From Candidatus Poribacteria bacterium (GTDB taxonomy: Bacteria; Poribacteria; WGA-4E; GCA-2687025): DNA of 25,709 nucleotides. The position numbers were made by a program, and so were the translations under genes. The stretch lies in contig NYZG01000032.1 of assembly GCA_002687025.1 (NCBI GenBank), forward strand, positions 1 to 25,709, in the 5' to 3' direction. The notes beneath the pieces are model-generated. The model did not search any database, had not been told where the DNA came from, and saw nothing but the letters and a program-made list of their open reading frames with translations. Below, in pieces: positions 12,001 through 16,134 of this stretch. Numbering within the stretch: position 1 is the first letter of the stretch; each line of letters begins with the position of its first letter.

Positions 12001-12006
12001 AAGTAA
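1..12006 (+). CDS. Giant multi-domain secreted adhesin/scaffold protein (5' partial)
   Basis: The frame is open from base 1 to the TAA at 12004-12006, so the true start lies upstream. The first ATG in frame, at 220, falls inside a repeat and is not a start. Domains in order: long Ig-like units starting at conserved Asn-Asp/Pro-Pro joints (328, 646, 970, 1348, 1699); seven ~95-residue tandem-95/cadherin-like units (1990-4000); cadherin or putative-Ig units with DPDGD-type calcium motifs (to ~6090); a linker region; about twelve bacterial Ig-like units opening TPPxAP (6713-10420); an FN3 domain (~10426-10698); a type I dockerin (11095-11250); a cohesin-like domain (11299-11676); and a FlgD-like C-terminal sorting domain (11722-12003). 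The protein is acidic, and I saw no cysteine after the first 60 bases, as is common for extracellular repeat proteins. Likely role: cell-surface or secreted adhesion or scaffold. The ligand is unknown. The exact family of each unit is an estimate by eye. Confidence 0.93.
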   Translation, partial: RAHSCQGEFTASHATQIHPYKLTVTGIGPGGGADEDTQELEFVAESSDPTVVPDPTVTLSGDTAKLSFAPEADMNGTVTITLTAWDSGSDASPDVNTSSQEFTIVVNAVNDAPTFDTIADVQIDEDEPSTTIDVVNLNPGGGSDESTQKVFLSAESDTPWIISDIIVSGDSLIITPEPHANGLVEITVIATDEGSDVSPNVNSSSRTFTVDVVAVNDPPTIDIIADVNVDEDSGATDVSLAGVTPGGGADEAEETVKITAFSSHPSIVPDPAVSGTTLTFEPEPDANVATLDISAVTITVTADDGQSENATTVETFDIVVKPVNDFPTIDVVSTAELTRLDELLGVLVPSEAIEVALTGIGPSGGPDESGQEMSISASVTDSVSNSAGVDVLENVFATLTVYDEKTKTWLAVLSFDRVPLSGGTAVITVDVSDSQDLTPLHIPVHVHPVNPPPTFTLKLANGGLHLDEDAVGQVVYIEDIDAGNVDGDPLQTLTWAVESSDPTIIPTPTLTLQGTMGTIGFRPLPNANTGDVGEVTITVSATDDSTKEDFTRLTTSKTFTVEVTPINDEPVVSIVGVEGSTVPGGRNTPLTFEIAVTDVENDLTSVPVVVEVTGEPVGTYEFDSDALVVDYTPAADWTGKEVLVVHADDGEDITDFTVTIDVTNALPLAFAGSADALETQSTSVLLIASDPNGDAMTYSISELPKLGTLSGEGTLLTYTPNRQPTEGFVDTDTFMFVAFDGIGNSEPAPITITIVSENDPPTVPDVAVDPVEEGASVDVIVAGEDIDGDALTIRVDGEPQFGTFTGEAPNFVYTANRLPTNPDDPEGVVTETLTYFANDGLADSAAPGLITISILPINDAPVATDGSLAVEEGASATVDLVSEDADGDPLTFTRVVRPELVVLPVLGTVTLDGATATYTALRQPTEGFQATDTFQYAANDGLVHSETATIAVTITPVNTPPTQFAVEPAGTVETAVADPVTFALSAEDEDGDVVTFKATASLGGIVEITDGTAVYTSTATENVVETVVFTASDGVDQTAEISVAIDVTVANIPPIATPQDVAVAEDASVDIVLAGTDAENAPLTYSVATEPSLGALTGDAPNLLYTPRRQPTAGFVAQDSFTFNVNDGESDGETAATVSITIGDVNDPPVIAATAPGDVVEGDTVSITLEAEDIDGDPVTFAVVAQPERGKADVTGDTATYESARQAIVGFQSVDSFTVVARDDSNAESASATVDVTIAEINDPPTVEPKDDVVDEDGVVTIALTGQDPDGDPVTFLVAEAPANGQVVIDGSLATYTPNPDFSGTDGFTYVGTDGRDAGDPATVSVKIGEIPDDTEMNPDRALETVRALEGAEPVVIDLGGDNPLFTDVDSEPIISAASSDPTVVIADVTDSTLTLTFLSPGAAVITVSAETATGAAQFAVEVQDNLPPVFERPTPAFMIAGEEGPPYPIVARDPEDDPVTYSILLIEEVVPDPTEPQPDFSIDPQTGLLTGFVEAGTARVRNFALTLGASDGINDIDDPELGLRGTITSLLIKVRRPNGPPRLAVEAAISAPLDESISFDVVGSDDNITDTLTISASTRDANDALDAAIRAFNTADETLDGPDFVKTFSFTAAADIAGQEFTIRWAVYDGELGATAETVLVAGEITNLAPSIEVSTLLDVAEEGQELWSLSIATSDPEDDPLFFEVDSSNEQIVFDEAAGELTWENIDFDSDGSHLITVGVRDREDAADAEVKTAEVTITLVVFDVNREPVFDAIQPDVTVTKEDVVDIEATASDPDGEDVTLTVTGLPSWARVLEQTSGAQARVVVELAPTLDSETATFTVAAADAAGTKVEQAIVVTLDDPPNRDPILAALTSRNVEEGETLVVTVEASDPDGNELTLTAEPLPDGATFVDGVLTWEPERGASDNGEYDIVITADDGFGGTASDTLTVRVQPGKNRPPHLSQLPTLEIEEGGEGSIDLKEYSSDPDGDPTTVFLDTTELPGRIELVDGVLTVRPVEGDAGTHPILLRIEDDRGKSTARTIRVVVTGEIEDGFSVTGAFVDPPFGSPSDVFGFEVTVTNTARRAPDPDSVVLTLTLPDGSTRDIDMTGGKGNLANGVTYAAEEALTAGEYSFVVTGVSGEDIDTAEGSGPTVEAAEVVVSGVSVSGAAGTLRIGYLLENPNAGIGADVTVEYRTNGADWTPAAGASGELVGLSTGQYEAAWDTTIDLPDANGETVELQLTPTDGSPTLSDGFQLDNVPPGAPEVDEIAAFVSDPILIVSGQSDSPGAIAALKIDGLDSAEGDVDANGAFRVSTPALEDGEHTISVFIREPAADGPASAQQSVVVDSAEPIVTITSPETGAIVSTRTPVLTATVDAGLSQADVEVEMRLNGKVVASSFSPDEGVASFTPTELLVAGRVFLVSVSATKPSGASTVKASVFTVDPTAADETAPTGFGSSPGSDETIADPLPAIEGVVQDSESGVDPESIAVQLDGAATSFRFLPTDERNGIVALSVDAPLADGSHDVLLTFADVRGNEGTAGWAFTVDTTPPDAPVVGELPLATAEENLAVTGSAEAGAKVSVVVDGAVRAVSDADDSGGWTAAVTLTEDGPHFIETFAQDAVENTSELSEAVTVIVDRQGPRLSLITPTLGTASPQVLPLFEGVARDALSGIDPTAIVLLLDGIAADVGYDDALGTFSYQTPEPFENGATVSVVIQAADLAGNPSTLEGEVIFDARLADITPPVITAVKVNGQDAAAGGTVTIAEAEISVQLVVTDDLAGVESVVGVYDGQELAFTLEERVATFFTSPVEDGAHVLLVQATDKLGNVSAIQQFDIVRKGAAAAPVFDPVDPITNVATVSITGSGVDLGATVSVTVNGAPVETFVTDTTFATALVTLREGENTITATATDAVGNQAEAAPLTVTLDATPPEAFFVDPVPDSTTPATQDVISVSFTDAVGVEPTSVTLDVDGAPVTASVTTEGLTFQAPEPFSAGTDGDVGNHNAVVTLQDIAGNPTTKLLNFSVDGTPPRIEGLVPNEGEDVTRTDPLVSATIVGQDVDPDSVEMLVGPVDGTLENVVDAPNYDFIVTTGQINYRPELEDQTTYQVVVRVADLVGNPAEATWTFTIDTAAEDTTDPNVTVGFPQPGDSVNSAGLDILSFTTVDGSSGVDPDNVSLFLNDSQGDSPLILGQLEEDGNASFNRETGEARIFIRRILLIMMQDARGGFSFDPLELNSLERTLGGGGASFDPLELNSLERSLDSGDTATVASLERSLNTGANLLSTGTNEIGVQVTDLSGNVSFATWSFDVVLDPPQAPRFDGLPPATNQSNFTVTGLVPDLSGALPITIALRVNSSPVGVTEINDLAGVFSIPNVRLAEGENTLTATAQDSTGNVSDRSESFSIAVDLSPPTLRIDTAPGASAGETTRIAGRVSDERPEGVAALVVVVNGVETALDIAATFDATVALPAEENTLVVRATDAAGNVTESDAYTVTVDRTPPTTAPTGVTAVPTADARGLAVSWQADPNATTYNVYRSGVAIADATGLTPVGAQVSLNSYTDTALPAGSTVYYAVTSVDAAGNEDQTVVSDAFNVAWMRVQGGTASLADGTALVAPDRGLFTNVLRTAAVSFDTAPSGALPPLADSVEGSLLGVSVRAATGTITTFAEPATLTIPTSSTSATVYRLTGDEWVALGSERAAGGVSAQITSGGIYQLAGAAVEAIPGDVDGNRIVDIRDLVLVSTVFGQNLDPGDSRDLNGDGVVNIVDLVTVATNFGAGLVSAGAPALVSGSASVRLSLSANRVSANLGEVVVTAESAETIAGYEMRVSMVSPDVVMDGLEPGDILGSRAYWLPSVEDPTGSLLAGVRLDLAERVAGPSSGVVARFLVRSRGEVTAERLLDAVQLRDVRFSDPNGRLLTSRMTRSQVVTPNVVTALHANYPNPFNPETWIPYSLSEASEVSLRIYDARGGLTRTLELGRREAGSHLSRAGSAYWDGRNDLGEMVAGGVYYVELRAADGISTRRLVLSK
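328..1989 (+). repeat. Array of five long Ig-like/cadherin-like protein units
   Basis: Units begin at Asn codons 328, 646, 970, 1348 and 1699 with joints such as NDAPTFD, NDPPTID, NDFPTID, NPPPTFT and NDEPVVS, so units are about 106-126 residues. Units 1-2 share an IADVxxDED opening followed by a PGGGxDE turn, and unit 3 has a GPSGGPDE version of the turn. They are similar as protein but diverged as DNA, so this is an old domain array and not a recent duplication. Confidence 0.75.
1990..4000 (+). repeat. Seven tandem-95-like (Big_9/cadherin-like) units
   Basis: Unit starts are at 1990, 2272, 2572, 2872, 3151, 3436 and 3724, giving spacings of 93-100 residues. The shared pattern is an N-x-P-P joint, an EEG or DED acidic turn, D-x-D-GDPLTF, a short GTLTG-type strand, YTPNRQPTEGF, DTFxFxxNDG and a final VxITIxxVND. 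This is the layout of tandem-95 repeats and PF17963-type bacterial Ig units. The acidic joints suggest that calcium stiffens the array (inference). Confidence 0.8.
6713..10425 (+). repeat. About twelve bacterial Ig-like units of TPPxAP/AxDxxGN type
   Basis: Approximate unit openings are at 6713, 6994, 7288, 7585, 7855, 8161, 8467, 8722, 9019, 9331, 9865 and 10156. They are marked by PPxAP, TPPxI or DPPQAP and end in AxDxxGNxSxx plus a V-D strand. Spacing is 85-106 residues, except for the unit at 9331-9865, which is about 178 residues and holds an insertion. These resemble Big-type Ig folds common in bacterial adhesins and surface proteins. Confidence 0.7.
9613..9756 (+). repeat. Short internal peptide repeat SFDPLELNSLERxL
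   Basis: Codons 9613-9654 encode SFDPLELNSLERTL and 9670-9711 encode SFDPLELNSLERSL. A third, shortened copy, SLERSL, is at 9739-9756. The first two copies differ at many synonymous third positions but almost nowhere in protein, so the peptide seems to be kept by selection. The block is preceded by an unusual hydrophobic and basic run (IFIRRILLIMMQ) and lengthens the Ig-like unit that contains it by about 80 residues. Confidence 0.85.
11095..11250 (+). other. Type I dockerin domain within the giant protein
   Basis: Two calcium-loop/helix repeats are visible: DVDGNRIVDIRD followed by LVLVSTVFG, and DLNGDGVVNIVD followed by LVTVATNFG. Both carry the D-x-N/D-x-D/N-x-x-D ligand spacing of the dockerin F-hand. 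Dockerins bind cohesin domains and hold proteins in multi-protein complexes. A cohesin-like domain follows at once in the same chain. Confidence 0.88.
11299..11676 (+). other. Cohesin-like domain within the giant protein
   Basis: The block reads like a cohesin jelly-roll: a VSANLGEVVVTAE opening, IAGYEMRVSM, PDVVMDGLEPGDILG, a loop with a YWLP segment, SGVVARFLVRSRG and a late LRDVRFSDPNGRLL strand. The last matches the usual cohesin end (a DVxxxDxNG turn). The assignment is by eye. The general carbohydrate-binding-like beta-sandwich fold is the main alternative. Confidence 0.65.
11722..12003 (+). other. FlgD-like C-terminal sorting/anchoring domain
   Basis: The last ~94 residues contain ANYPNPFNPETWIPYSL, a VSLRIYDARG strand, AYWDGRNDLGE and MVAGGVYYVELRA, and end RRLVLSK. 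This is the FlgD-Ig/type IX-like sorting pattern (NYPNPFNP, WDGxxxxG, GxYxYxL). It usually marks export and surface attachment in FCB and related candidate phyla. No secretion apparatus gene is present here to confirm the route. Confidence 0.85.
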
Positions 12007-12008
12007 CG

Positions 12009-12257
12009 ATGCAGGATTCGCGCGAGCATCTGGCACGGCGCGAGCCTCACGGCGCGGACGACACGCGCTTCCGGGCTCGCGCCGCCGGCCTGGCCCACGA
12101 CGACGTGGAACGCGTCGCCCAAGAGACCGAGGTAGTCTCGATGGAGCGCGCGCTTCTTACCGGCGCGGTGATCCTCGAACGGTTGCCGGACGGGCGCGCG
12201 TGGGTTCTGCGCGAGAACGTCATGGCCGATCTCGTGAGGACCCTCTGCGCGGTCTGA
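12009..12257 (+). CDS. Small hypothetical protein (82 aa), doubtful
   Basis: An ATG lies two bases after the stop of the giant gene and the frame runs to a TGA at 12255-12257. Third codon positions are strongly G/C, as in neighbouring genes, and the second half (MERALLTGAVILERLPDG, then WVLRENVMADLVRTL) looks like a small soluble alpha/beta peptide. There is no clear Shine-Dalgarno sequence, only GAG nine bases upstream, and I do not recognise the family. It might be co-translated with the giant gene. A second in-frame Met (12141) gives a 38-residue version. A chance ORF in GC-rich DNA is the main alternative. Confidence 0.35.
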   Translation: MQDSREHLARREPHGADDTRFRARAAGLAHDDVERVAQETEVVSMERALLTGAVILERLPDGRAWVLRENVMADLVRTLCAV

Positions 12258-12277
12258 TCCGCCCCCTCGCCGACATC

Positions 12278-12306
12278 CGGGCCGCGGTGTTCAGCGCTGA
12301 GGCCCG
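12278..12306 (+). terminator. Weak inverted repeat downstream of the giant gene
   Basis: CGGGCC at 12278-12283 is complementary to GGCCCG at 12301-12306, with a 17-base interval that itself holds the palindrome TCAGCGCTGA. It lies between the giant gene (or the small ORF) and the GH5-like gene, where a terminator would be expected. No T-run follows, so the role is uncertain. Confidence 0.3.
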
Positions 12307-12353
12307 TGAGATACTGACCCCACTGCACTCGCTACGAAATCGAGAGGGACACT

Positions 12354-13577
12354 ATGTCTCGGTTCAGTGACGCGAGAAGCGTGGGCGCGATGCTCGCCTT
12401 GCTCCTGGCCGCGTCCAGTGTCGTGCACGCACGGCCGGCAGTAGATGGTCGGAGACTGACGGTCGGGGACGGCGGGGTCCTACTGCACGATGGCGTGCCT
12501 TTCCGCGCAATCGGGGTGAACTATGTCCCGGAGTTCGACGGGACAGCCGCCCGGAGACCCCAGTTCGCCGCGCTGGCGGCGCACGGCATCCCCTTCGCGC
12601 GCTTCATAGCCACGGGGTTCTACCCCAGTCAGTTGGCCGAGTATGAAGAGCGCCGCGAGGTCTATCTTGGTGTCTTGGATGAGATCGTCGCTGCCGCGGA
12701 GGAGAGCGGCATAGGACTGATACCCAGTCTGTTCTGGCACACTTCCGCCGTGCCCGACCTTGTCGACGAACCGCGAAACCAGTGGGGCAATCCCGACAGC
12801 GAGACCATCGGATTCATGCGCCGGTACACGCGTGACATCGTGTCGCGTTACAGGTACTCTCCGGCCATCTGGGCATGGGAGTTCGGTAACGAATACAGCC
12901 TCGCGGTCGATCTACCCAACGCTGCCGAGTATCGGCCTCGCATTCTGCCGACCCTGGGCACCCCGAGTGTCAGAGGACCGGACGATGATCTCACCACGGA
13001 CATGGTCGCCGCCGCCTTCGAGGAGTTCGCGAAGGTCGTCCGTTCCCTTGACTCGACCCGCCCGATAACGCCGGGAAACGCCGCGCCTCGCCCGCATGCG
13101 GAGAGCATGCGGCTTGGGGGCGGCTGGGGCGAACTGGATACCCGCGCCGAATTCATGTCCAACATCGCGTTGGTAACGCCGTCTCCCCATGACATGGTTT
13201 CCGTCCATGTGTATGAAGACGAAGTCCGATTTGCTCCCGACCATCGCGCGTCGGTGGCCGAAGTGGTCGGCCTCGCTGCGGAGGCCAGCCGACGGCAGGG
13301 GAAAGCTCTCTTCGTCGGGGAGTTTGGAGTCGACGATTTCGCGGAGGGCGGCCCCGAGCACGCCGCAGTACGATTCGCGGAGATGCTCCAAGCGCAGGTG
13401 GAGCACGATGTCGCGCTCGCGGCGGTCTGGGTGTACGACTACGACGTGACGGATCAGCCGAACAGGTCTGGATGGAACATCACGACGTCCAACAGCAGGA
13501 AATACATGCTGGAGGCCATACAGCACGCGAATGAGCGCATCTCCTCGACGGCGCATGAACAACCTGTGGCGCCTTGA
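12354..13577 (+). CDS. Secreted GH5-like (clan GH-A) glycoside hydrolase
   Basis: A 407-residue protein with a Sec signal peptide (about residues 1-26, ending VVHA). The mature part has a TIM-barrel glycosidase pattern: FRAIGVNYVPEF near residue 51, a WAWEFGNE motif with the probable acid/base Glu180, SVHVY (His285, Tyr287), and LFVGEFG with the probable nucleophile Glu323. VWVYDYD near 360 fits the usual barrel-end aromatic platform. Retaining beta-glycosidases of this clan cut beta-linked glucans or mannans; the substrate cannot be read from the sequence. The start is supported by GAGAGGGAC six bases upstream of the ATG. It sits behind a giant dockerin/cohesin-like protein but has no dockerin itself. 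The convergent neighbour is a methyltransferase. Confidence 0.85.
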   Translation: MSRFSDARSVGAMLALLLAASSVVHARPAVDGRRLTVGDGGVLLHDGVPFRAIGVNYVPEFDGTAARRPQFAALAAHGIPFARFIATGFYPSQLAEYEERREVYLGVLDEIVAAAEESGIGLIPSLFWHTSAVPDLVDEPRNQWGNPDSETIGFMRRYTRDIVSRYRYSPAIWAWEFGNEYSLAVDLPNAAEYRPRILPTLGTPSVRGPDDDLTTDMVAAAFEEFAKVVRSLDSTRPITPGNAAPRPHAESMRLGGGWGELDTRAEFMSNIALVTPSPHDMVSVHVYEDEVRFAPDHRASVAEVVGLAAEASRRQGKALFVGEFGVDDFAEGGPEHAAVRFAEMLQAQVEHDVALAAVWVYDYDVTDQPNRSGWNITTSNSRKYMLEAIQHANERISSTAHEQPVAP

Positions 13578-13583
13578 GGCGCC
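13568..13583 (+). terminator. Possible hairpin overlapping the GH5-like stop codon
   Basis: GGCGCC (13568-13573), loop TTGA, GGCGCC (13578-13583) forms a perfect six-base-pair stem that includes the TGA stop. It lies between convergent genes, so it could act in both directions. No T-tract follows, so it is at best a weak terminator. Confidence 0.35.
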
Positions 13584-13709
13584 GGCCTCATTCTCGTGCA
13601 GGTTCCGCTGATGTCCGATCTGGACGGCGCGGATCGTCCGCTTGCCGACACGGAACGACATGGCCGCCCGCCCAATGGCAACTGGTCCCCTCAGGCGGCG
13701 ACACGGTCA

Positions 13710-14480
13710 TCACCACGGCTTGCGGACGTGTATCACGTAGTTACTCGTCCAGTGGATTCCCGGCGTATCGTACGCGCGCGAGTTCATGACGCGATCCCGC
13801 AGGACTTGGAGTTCCGCCTCTACGCCAACGCGAAGCGCCTCTGTTCCGACTCGCCGCAAGAACTTCGTGGCCTGTCCATAGCAATCCAGCGCCCATGTGC
13901 GGTCGAAATACTTCGGATGCATCTCCTCCCTCGCGTCTACGAAGCCGAGCCCGTCCAGCCAGTCCACAGCGGCGCGCTGCGGATAGTACGTTGGCTCTAC
14001 GAGCGCCCGGTCAGGATAGGCCTTCAGGAACCGGGACCAAAACAGTAGCGCTCCCGCAGCCCAGGATTCCTCAGTTGCGTGGCCTGGGGGTTCTATGTCG
14101 ACGACGACCAGATCCCCTCCCGGCGCGAGCCAGCGGTACAGGTTCGCAAGCACCGCATACTGGGCGCCCCACTCGAGTCCACTGACGAGATAGTCGGCTA
14201 CGGCGAACCCAAACGACGCCTCGGCGAACAACGAGCGGTCGCGAAGGTCCGCCTGCTCCAGCGATGCGTCAGACGCGGATGTCCCGGCCAGCTCTTCCCT
14301 GACATGGCCTGCCTTGAGGTCGTCGTCGGGAGCGCACACGAAGGTCGCAGCCGCAGGATTCTGCTCCAGCAAGGCCCGAGCGCTGCTGCGTCCTGAACCG
14401 GCATCGAGAACCGAGGCAGTAGACAGGTCATATCGCTCCAGCAGATGCCGCAACAGGGTCAGCTTGTCGAGAAATGGCAT
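13710..14480 (-). CDS. Class I SAM-dependent methyltransferase
   Basis: A 256-residue Rossmann-type methyltransferase. Motif I is VLDAGSGRSSA (about residues 24-34), followed by an acidic ASLEQADLRD segment (motif II/III region), FAVADYLVSGLEW, and LYRWLAPGGDLVVVDIEPPG, the typical post-motif-III strand. The C-terminal part (DGLGFVDAREEMHPKYFD) resembles the last strands of small-molecule or ubiquinone-type methyltransferases. I chose the ATG at 14480 because GGAGGG lies about ten bases upstream. The in-frame ATG at 14504 would place that ribosome binding site inside the gene. The substrate is not identifiable. It is transcribed divergently from the histidine kinase operon and converges on the GH5-like gene. 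Confidence 0.8.
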   Translation of the reverse strand: MPFLDKLTLLRHLLERYDLSTASVLDAGSGRSSARALLEQNPAAATFVCAPDDDLKAGHVREELAGTSASDASLEQADLRDRSLFAEASFGFAVADYLVSGLEWGAQYAVLANLYRWLAPGGDLVVVDIEPPGHATEESWAAGALLFWSRFLKAYPDRALVEPTYYPQRAAVDWLDGLGFVDAREEMHPKYFDRTWALDCYGQATKFLRRVGTEALRVGVEAELQVLRDRVMNSRAYDTPGIHWTSNYVIHVRKPW

Positions 14481-14575
14481 CGCAAAGCATCCCTCCGCGT
14501 CCATGATGTGCCATGTCGGCCACTGCGGACCTTACCCGCGTGGGCACTGTTCAGCGACTTTGCCCGGCGCCTTCG

Positions 14576-14590
14576 CGCTCGCGCAGAGCG
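14576..14590. promoter_or_regulatory. Candidate upstream activator site for the sigma-54 promoter
   Basis: CGCTC-GCGCA-GAGCG is a perfect five-base inverted repeat with a five-base spacer, centred about 90 bases before the predicted start of transcription (~14673). NtrC-family activators usually bind dyads 80-150 bases upstream. A second, wide inverted pair, CACTGTT (14545-14551) and AACAGTG (14630-14636), is in the same region. Both are weak by themselves; the position is what makes them worth noting. Confidence 0.3.
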
Positions 14591-14646
14591 ATGCGCATGG
14601 GTGTCCGCGTCGGGTGGGAAGTCCCGTTCAACAGTGGTAGCCCATC

Positions 14647-14662
14647 GGGCACGCGTCTTGCT
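14647..14662 (+). promoter_or_regulatory. Sigma-54 (-24/-12) promoter before the kinase/NtrC/pyk cluster
   Basis: The bases GGGCACGCGTCTTGCT match the consensus TGGCACG-N4-TTGCW at 11 of 12 defined positions, with the exact ten-base gap between the invariant GG and GC. Transcription would start near 14673, giving a leader of about 40 bases to the ATG at 14713 with GGAG just before it. The operon encodes an NtrC-family activator, which is the protein class needed to fire such a promoter. Confidence 0.72.
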
Positions 14663-14712
14663 AGCTCCCAAGCGCGCGTGTTAGCGTCTGCCCGTGACGG
14701 TAAGGAGCGAGA

Positions 14713-16134
14713 ATGCCCATCCGCGGCGTCCGCCATTGGCCCATCCAGCGCAAGATCTCCGCGCCGTATTCCGTCCTGGTCATCGGCGTCATCGGGTTGA
14801 CGGCCGTGACCGCACTCGTCCTGTTCAACTTGTACACAGAGAACGACATCGACGAGCAAATCACTCACTGGGTGGATGTGGCTCAGGGCGCGTCGTATCT
14901 CATCCTCGACGATGCTTCGACCTACAAGCCGTTCCAGAAGGCGTTCGGCGTCGACATCATCGGCTCCGCCGAGAACGGCGACATGCTGGGATACACCCTC
15001 GACACCGCCGACTTCACCCAGGACGACTACACACGCCTACGCGAGTTGCTGCGCAACGCTGTAACCGACCCGGACGAGCGGCACACGTTCGCCGCCCAGG
15101 GATCGTCTTACCGGATGGTGCATGAGCCGATCCCGTACGACCGACGCGCGGTGCTCGTCACCTTCGTGGCGTCGCTGGACGGGGTGCGACTGGCGCAGCG
15201 ACGGATGGCGTTCATGATCGCAGGCGTGGCCATCGCGGGGATCGCGCTGGTGCTGCTCATCGGCCACGGCCTCGGCAAGGCGATCACGACGCCGATCCGC
15301 GAGCTGGTCACCGTCGCGGGGAAGGTCGCCGACGGCGACCTGACGCAGTCCGTGCGCGTGCGGACCGAGGACGAAGTGGGACGCCTCGGCCGCGCGTTCA
15401 ACGACATGACACGACAGCTCCGGCGATCGCAGGAGGAACTGCTGGAACACGAGCGCCTGGCGACCGCCGGCCAGATGGCCGCCACCTTCGCCCACGAGAT
15501 ACGCAACCCCCTGTCGTCCATCAAGATGATGCTGCAGCTCGCCGGAGAGCAGACCACCGAGGAGAAGACGGCGCGCTACGTCGAGAACACGCTGGAGGAG
15601 ATCGACCGCCTGAACGGCATCGTCGAGGAGATGCTCGACTTCGCCCGGCCCGCGCCGATGGTCCTCGAACCAACGCGCGTCGATGAGACGATGCGCGACG
15701 TGCTGGGCCTCATGTCCGCGAATCTGGCGCGGCACGGGATCGAGGTGGCATTGCACTGCGACGCGGCGCCGGTCGCCCACGCGGACCCTGAAGCGCTGAA
15801 GCGCGTCTTCCTGAACGTCCTGCTAAACGCCGTGCAGGCGCAACCGGACGGCGGCGAAGTGGGTGTCTCCATTGCCGTCAAGGAAGCCGTAGTATCAGTC
15901 GTGGTCGAAGACAGCGGGCCGGGATTCAGCGATGAGGCGATGGAGTCGCTGTTCCGACCGTTCCACACCACCAAGACACGAGGCAGCGGCCTCGGCCTGA
16001 CCACGACCAAGGGGCTCGTCGAACGACACGGAGGCGAGCTCATCGTGGAAAACCGGACGGACGGAGGGGCGCGTGTCACCGTGCGTCTTCCCCGAGACGC
16101 GAGGGCGCGAGGCGAGGAGGCCGAGACGGCATGA
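14713..16134 (+). CDS. Membrane sensor histidine kinase (NtrB/ZraS/AtoS type)
   Basis: 473 residues. TM1 is about residues 17-41, a periplasmic sensor of ~120 residues follows with no family I recognise, and TM2 is about 165-188. HAMP is at 189-243 (TTPIRELVTVAGKVADGDL, EDEVGRLGRAFNDM). The dimerisation/phosphoacceptor H-box AHEIRNPLSSIKMML carries His261. The ATPase domain has the N-box FLNVLLNAVQA (Asn372), G1 VEDSGPGF (from residue 398), FHTTKTRGSGLGL (G2, 424-429) and GGARVTVRLP. All catalytic boxes are intact. The start has GGAG five bases upstream. The stop overlaps the next start as ATGA, so kinase and regulator are translationally coupled. It should phosphorylate the downstream NtrC-type regulator. 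The signal is unknown. Confidence 0.93.
   Translation: MPIRGVRHWPIQRKISAPYSVLVIGVIGLTAVTALVLFNLYTENDIDEQITHWVDVAQGASYLILDDASTYKPFQKAFGVDIIGSAENGDMLGYTLDTADFTQDDYTRLRELLRNAVTDPDERHTFAAQGSSYRMVHEPIPYDRRAVLVTFVASLDGVRLAQRRMAFMIAGVAIAGIALVLLIGHGLGKAITTPIRELVTVAGKVADGDLTQSVRVRTEDEVGRLGRAFNDMTRQLRRSQEELLEHERLATAGQMAATFAHEIRNPLSSIKMMLQLAGEQTTEEKTARYVENTLEEIDRLNGIVEEMLDFARPAPMVLEPTRVDETMRDVLGLMSANLARHGIEVALHCDAAPVAHADPEALKRVFLNVLLNAVQAQPDGGEVGVSIAVKEAVVSVVVEDSGPGFSDEAMESLFRPFHTTKTRGSGLGLTTTKGLVERHGGELIVENRTDGGARVTVRLPRDARARGEEAETA

Noticed and set aside
12031..12045. TGGCACG-N4-GAGC, a second sigma-54-like site
   Set aside because: The -24 half is perfect but the -12 half has only the GC. It lies over 300 bases from the GH5-like gene and inside a possible ORF, so chance is likely.
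13596..14048. 150-residue plus-strand ORF
   Set aside because: It is antisense to the methyltransferase C-terminus and has no recognisable feature.
14658..14686. TTGCTA with TTAGCG as a sigma-70 promoter before the kinase
   Set aside because: The -10 match is poor, and the TTGCT is better explained as the -12 half of the sigma-54 promoter.
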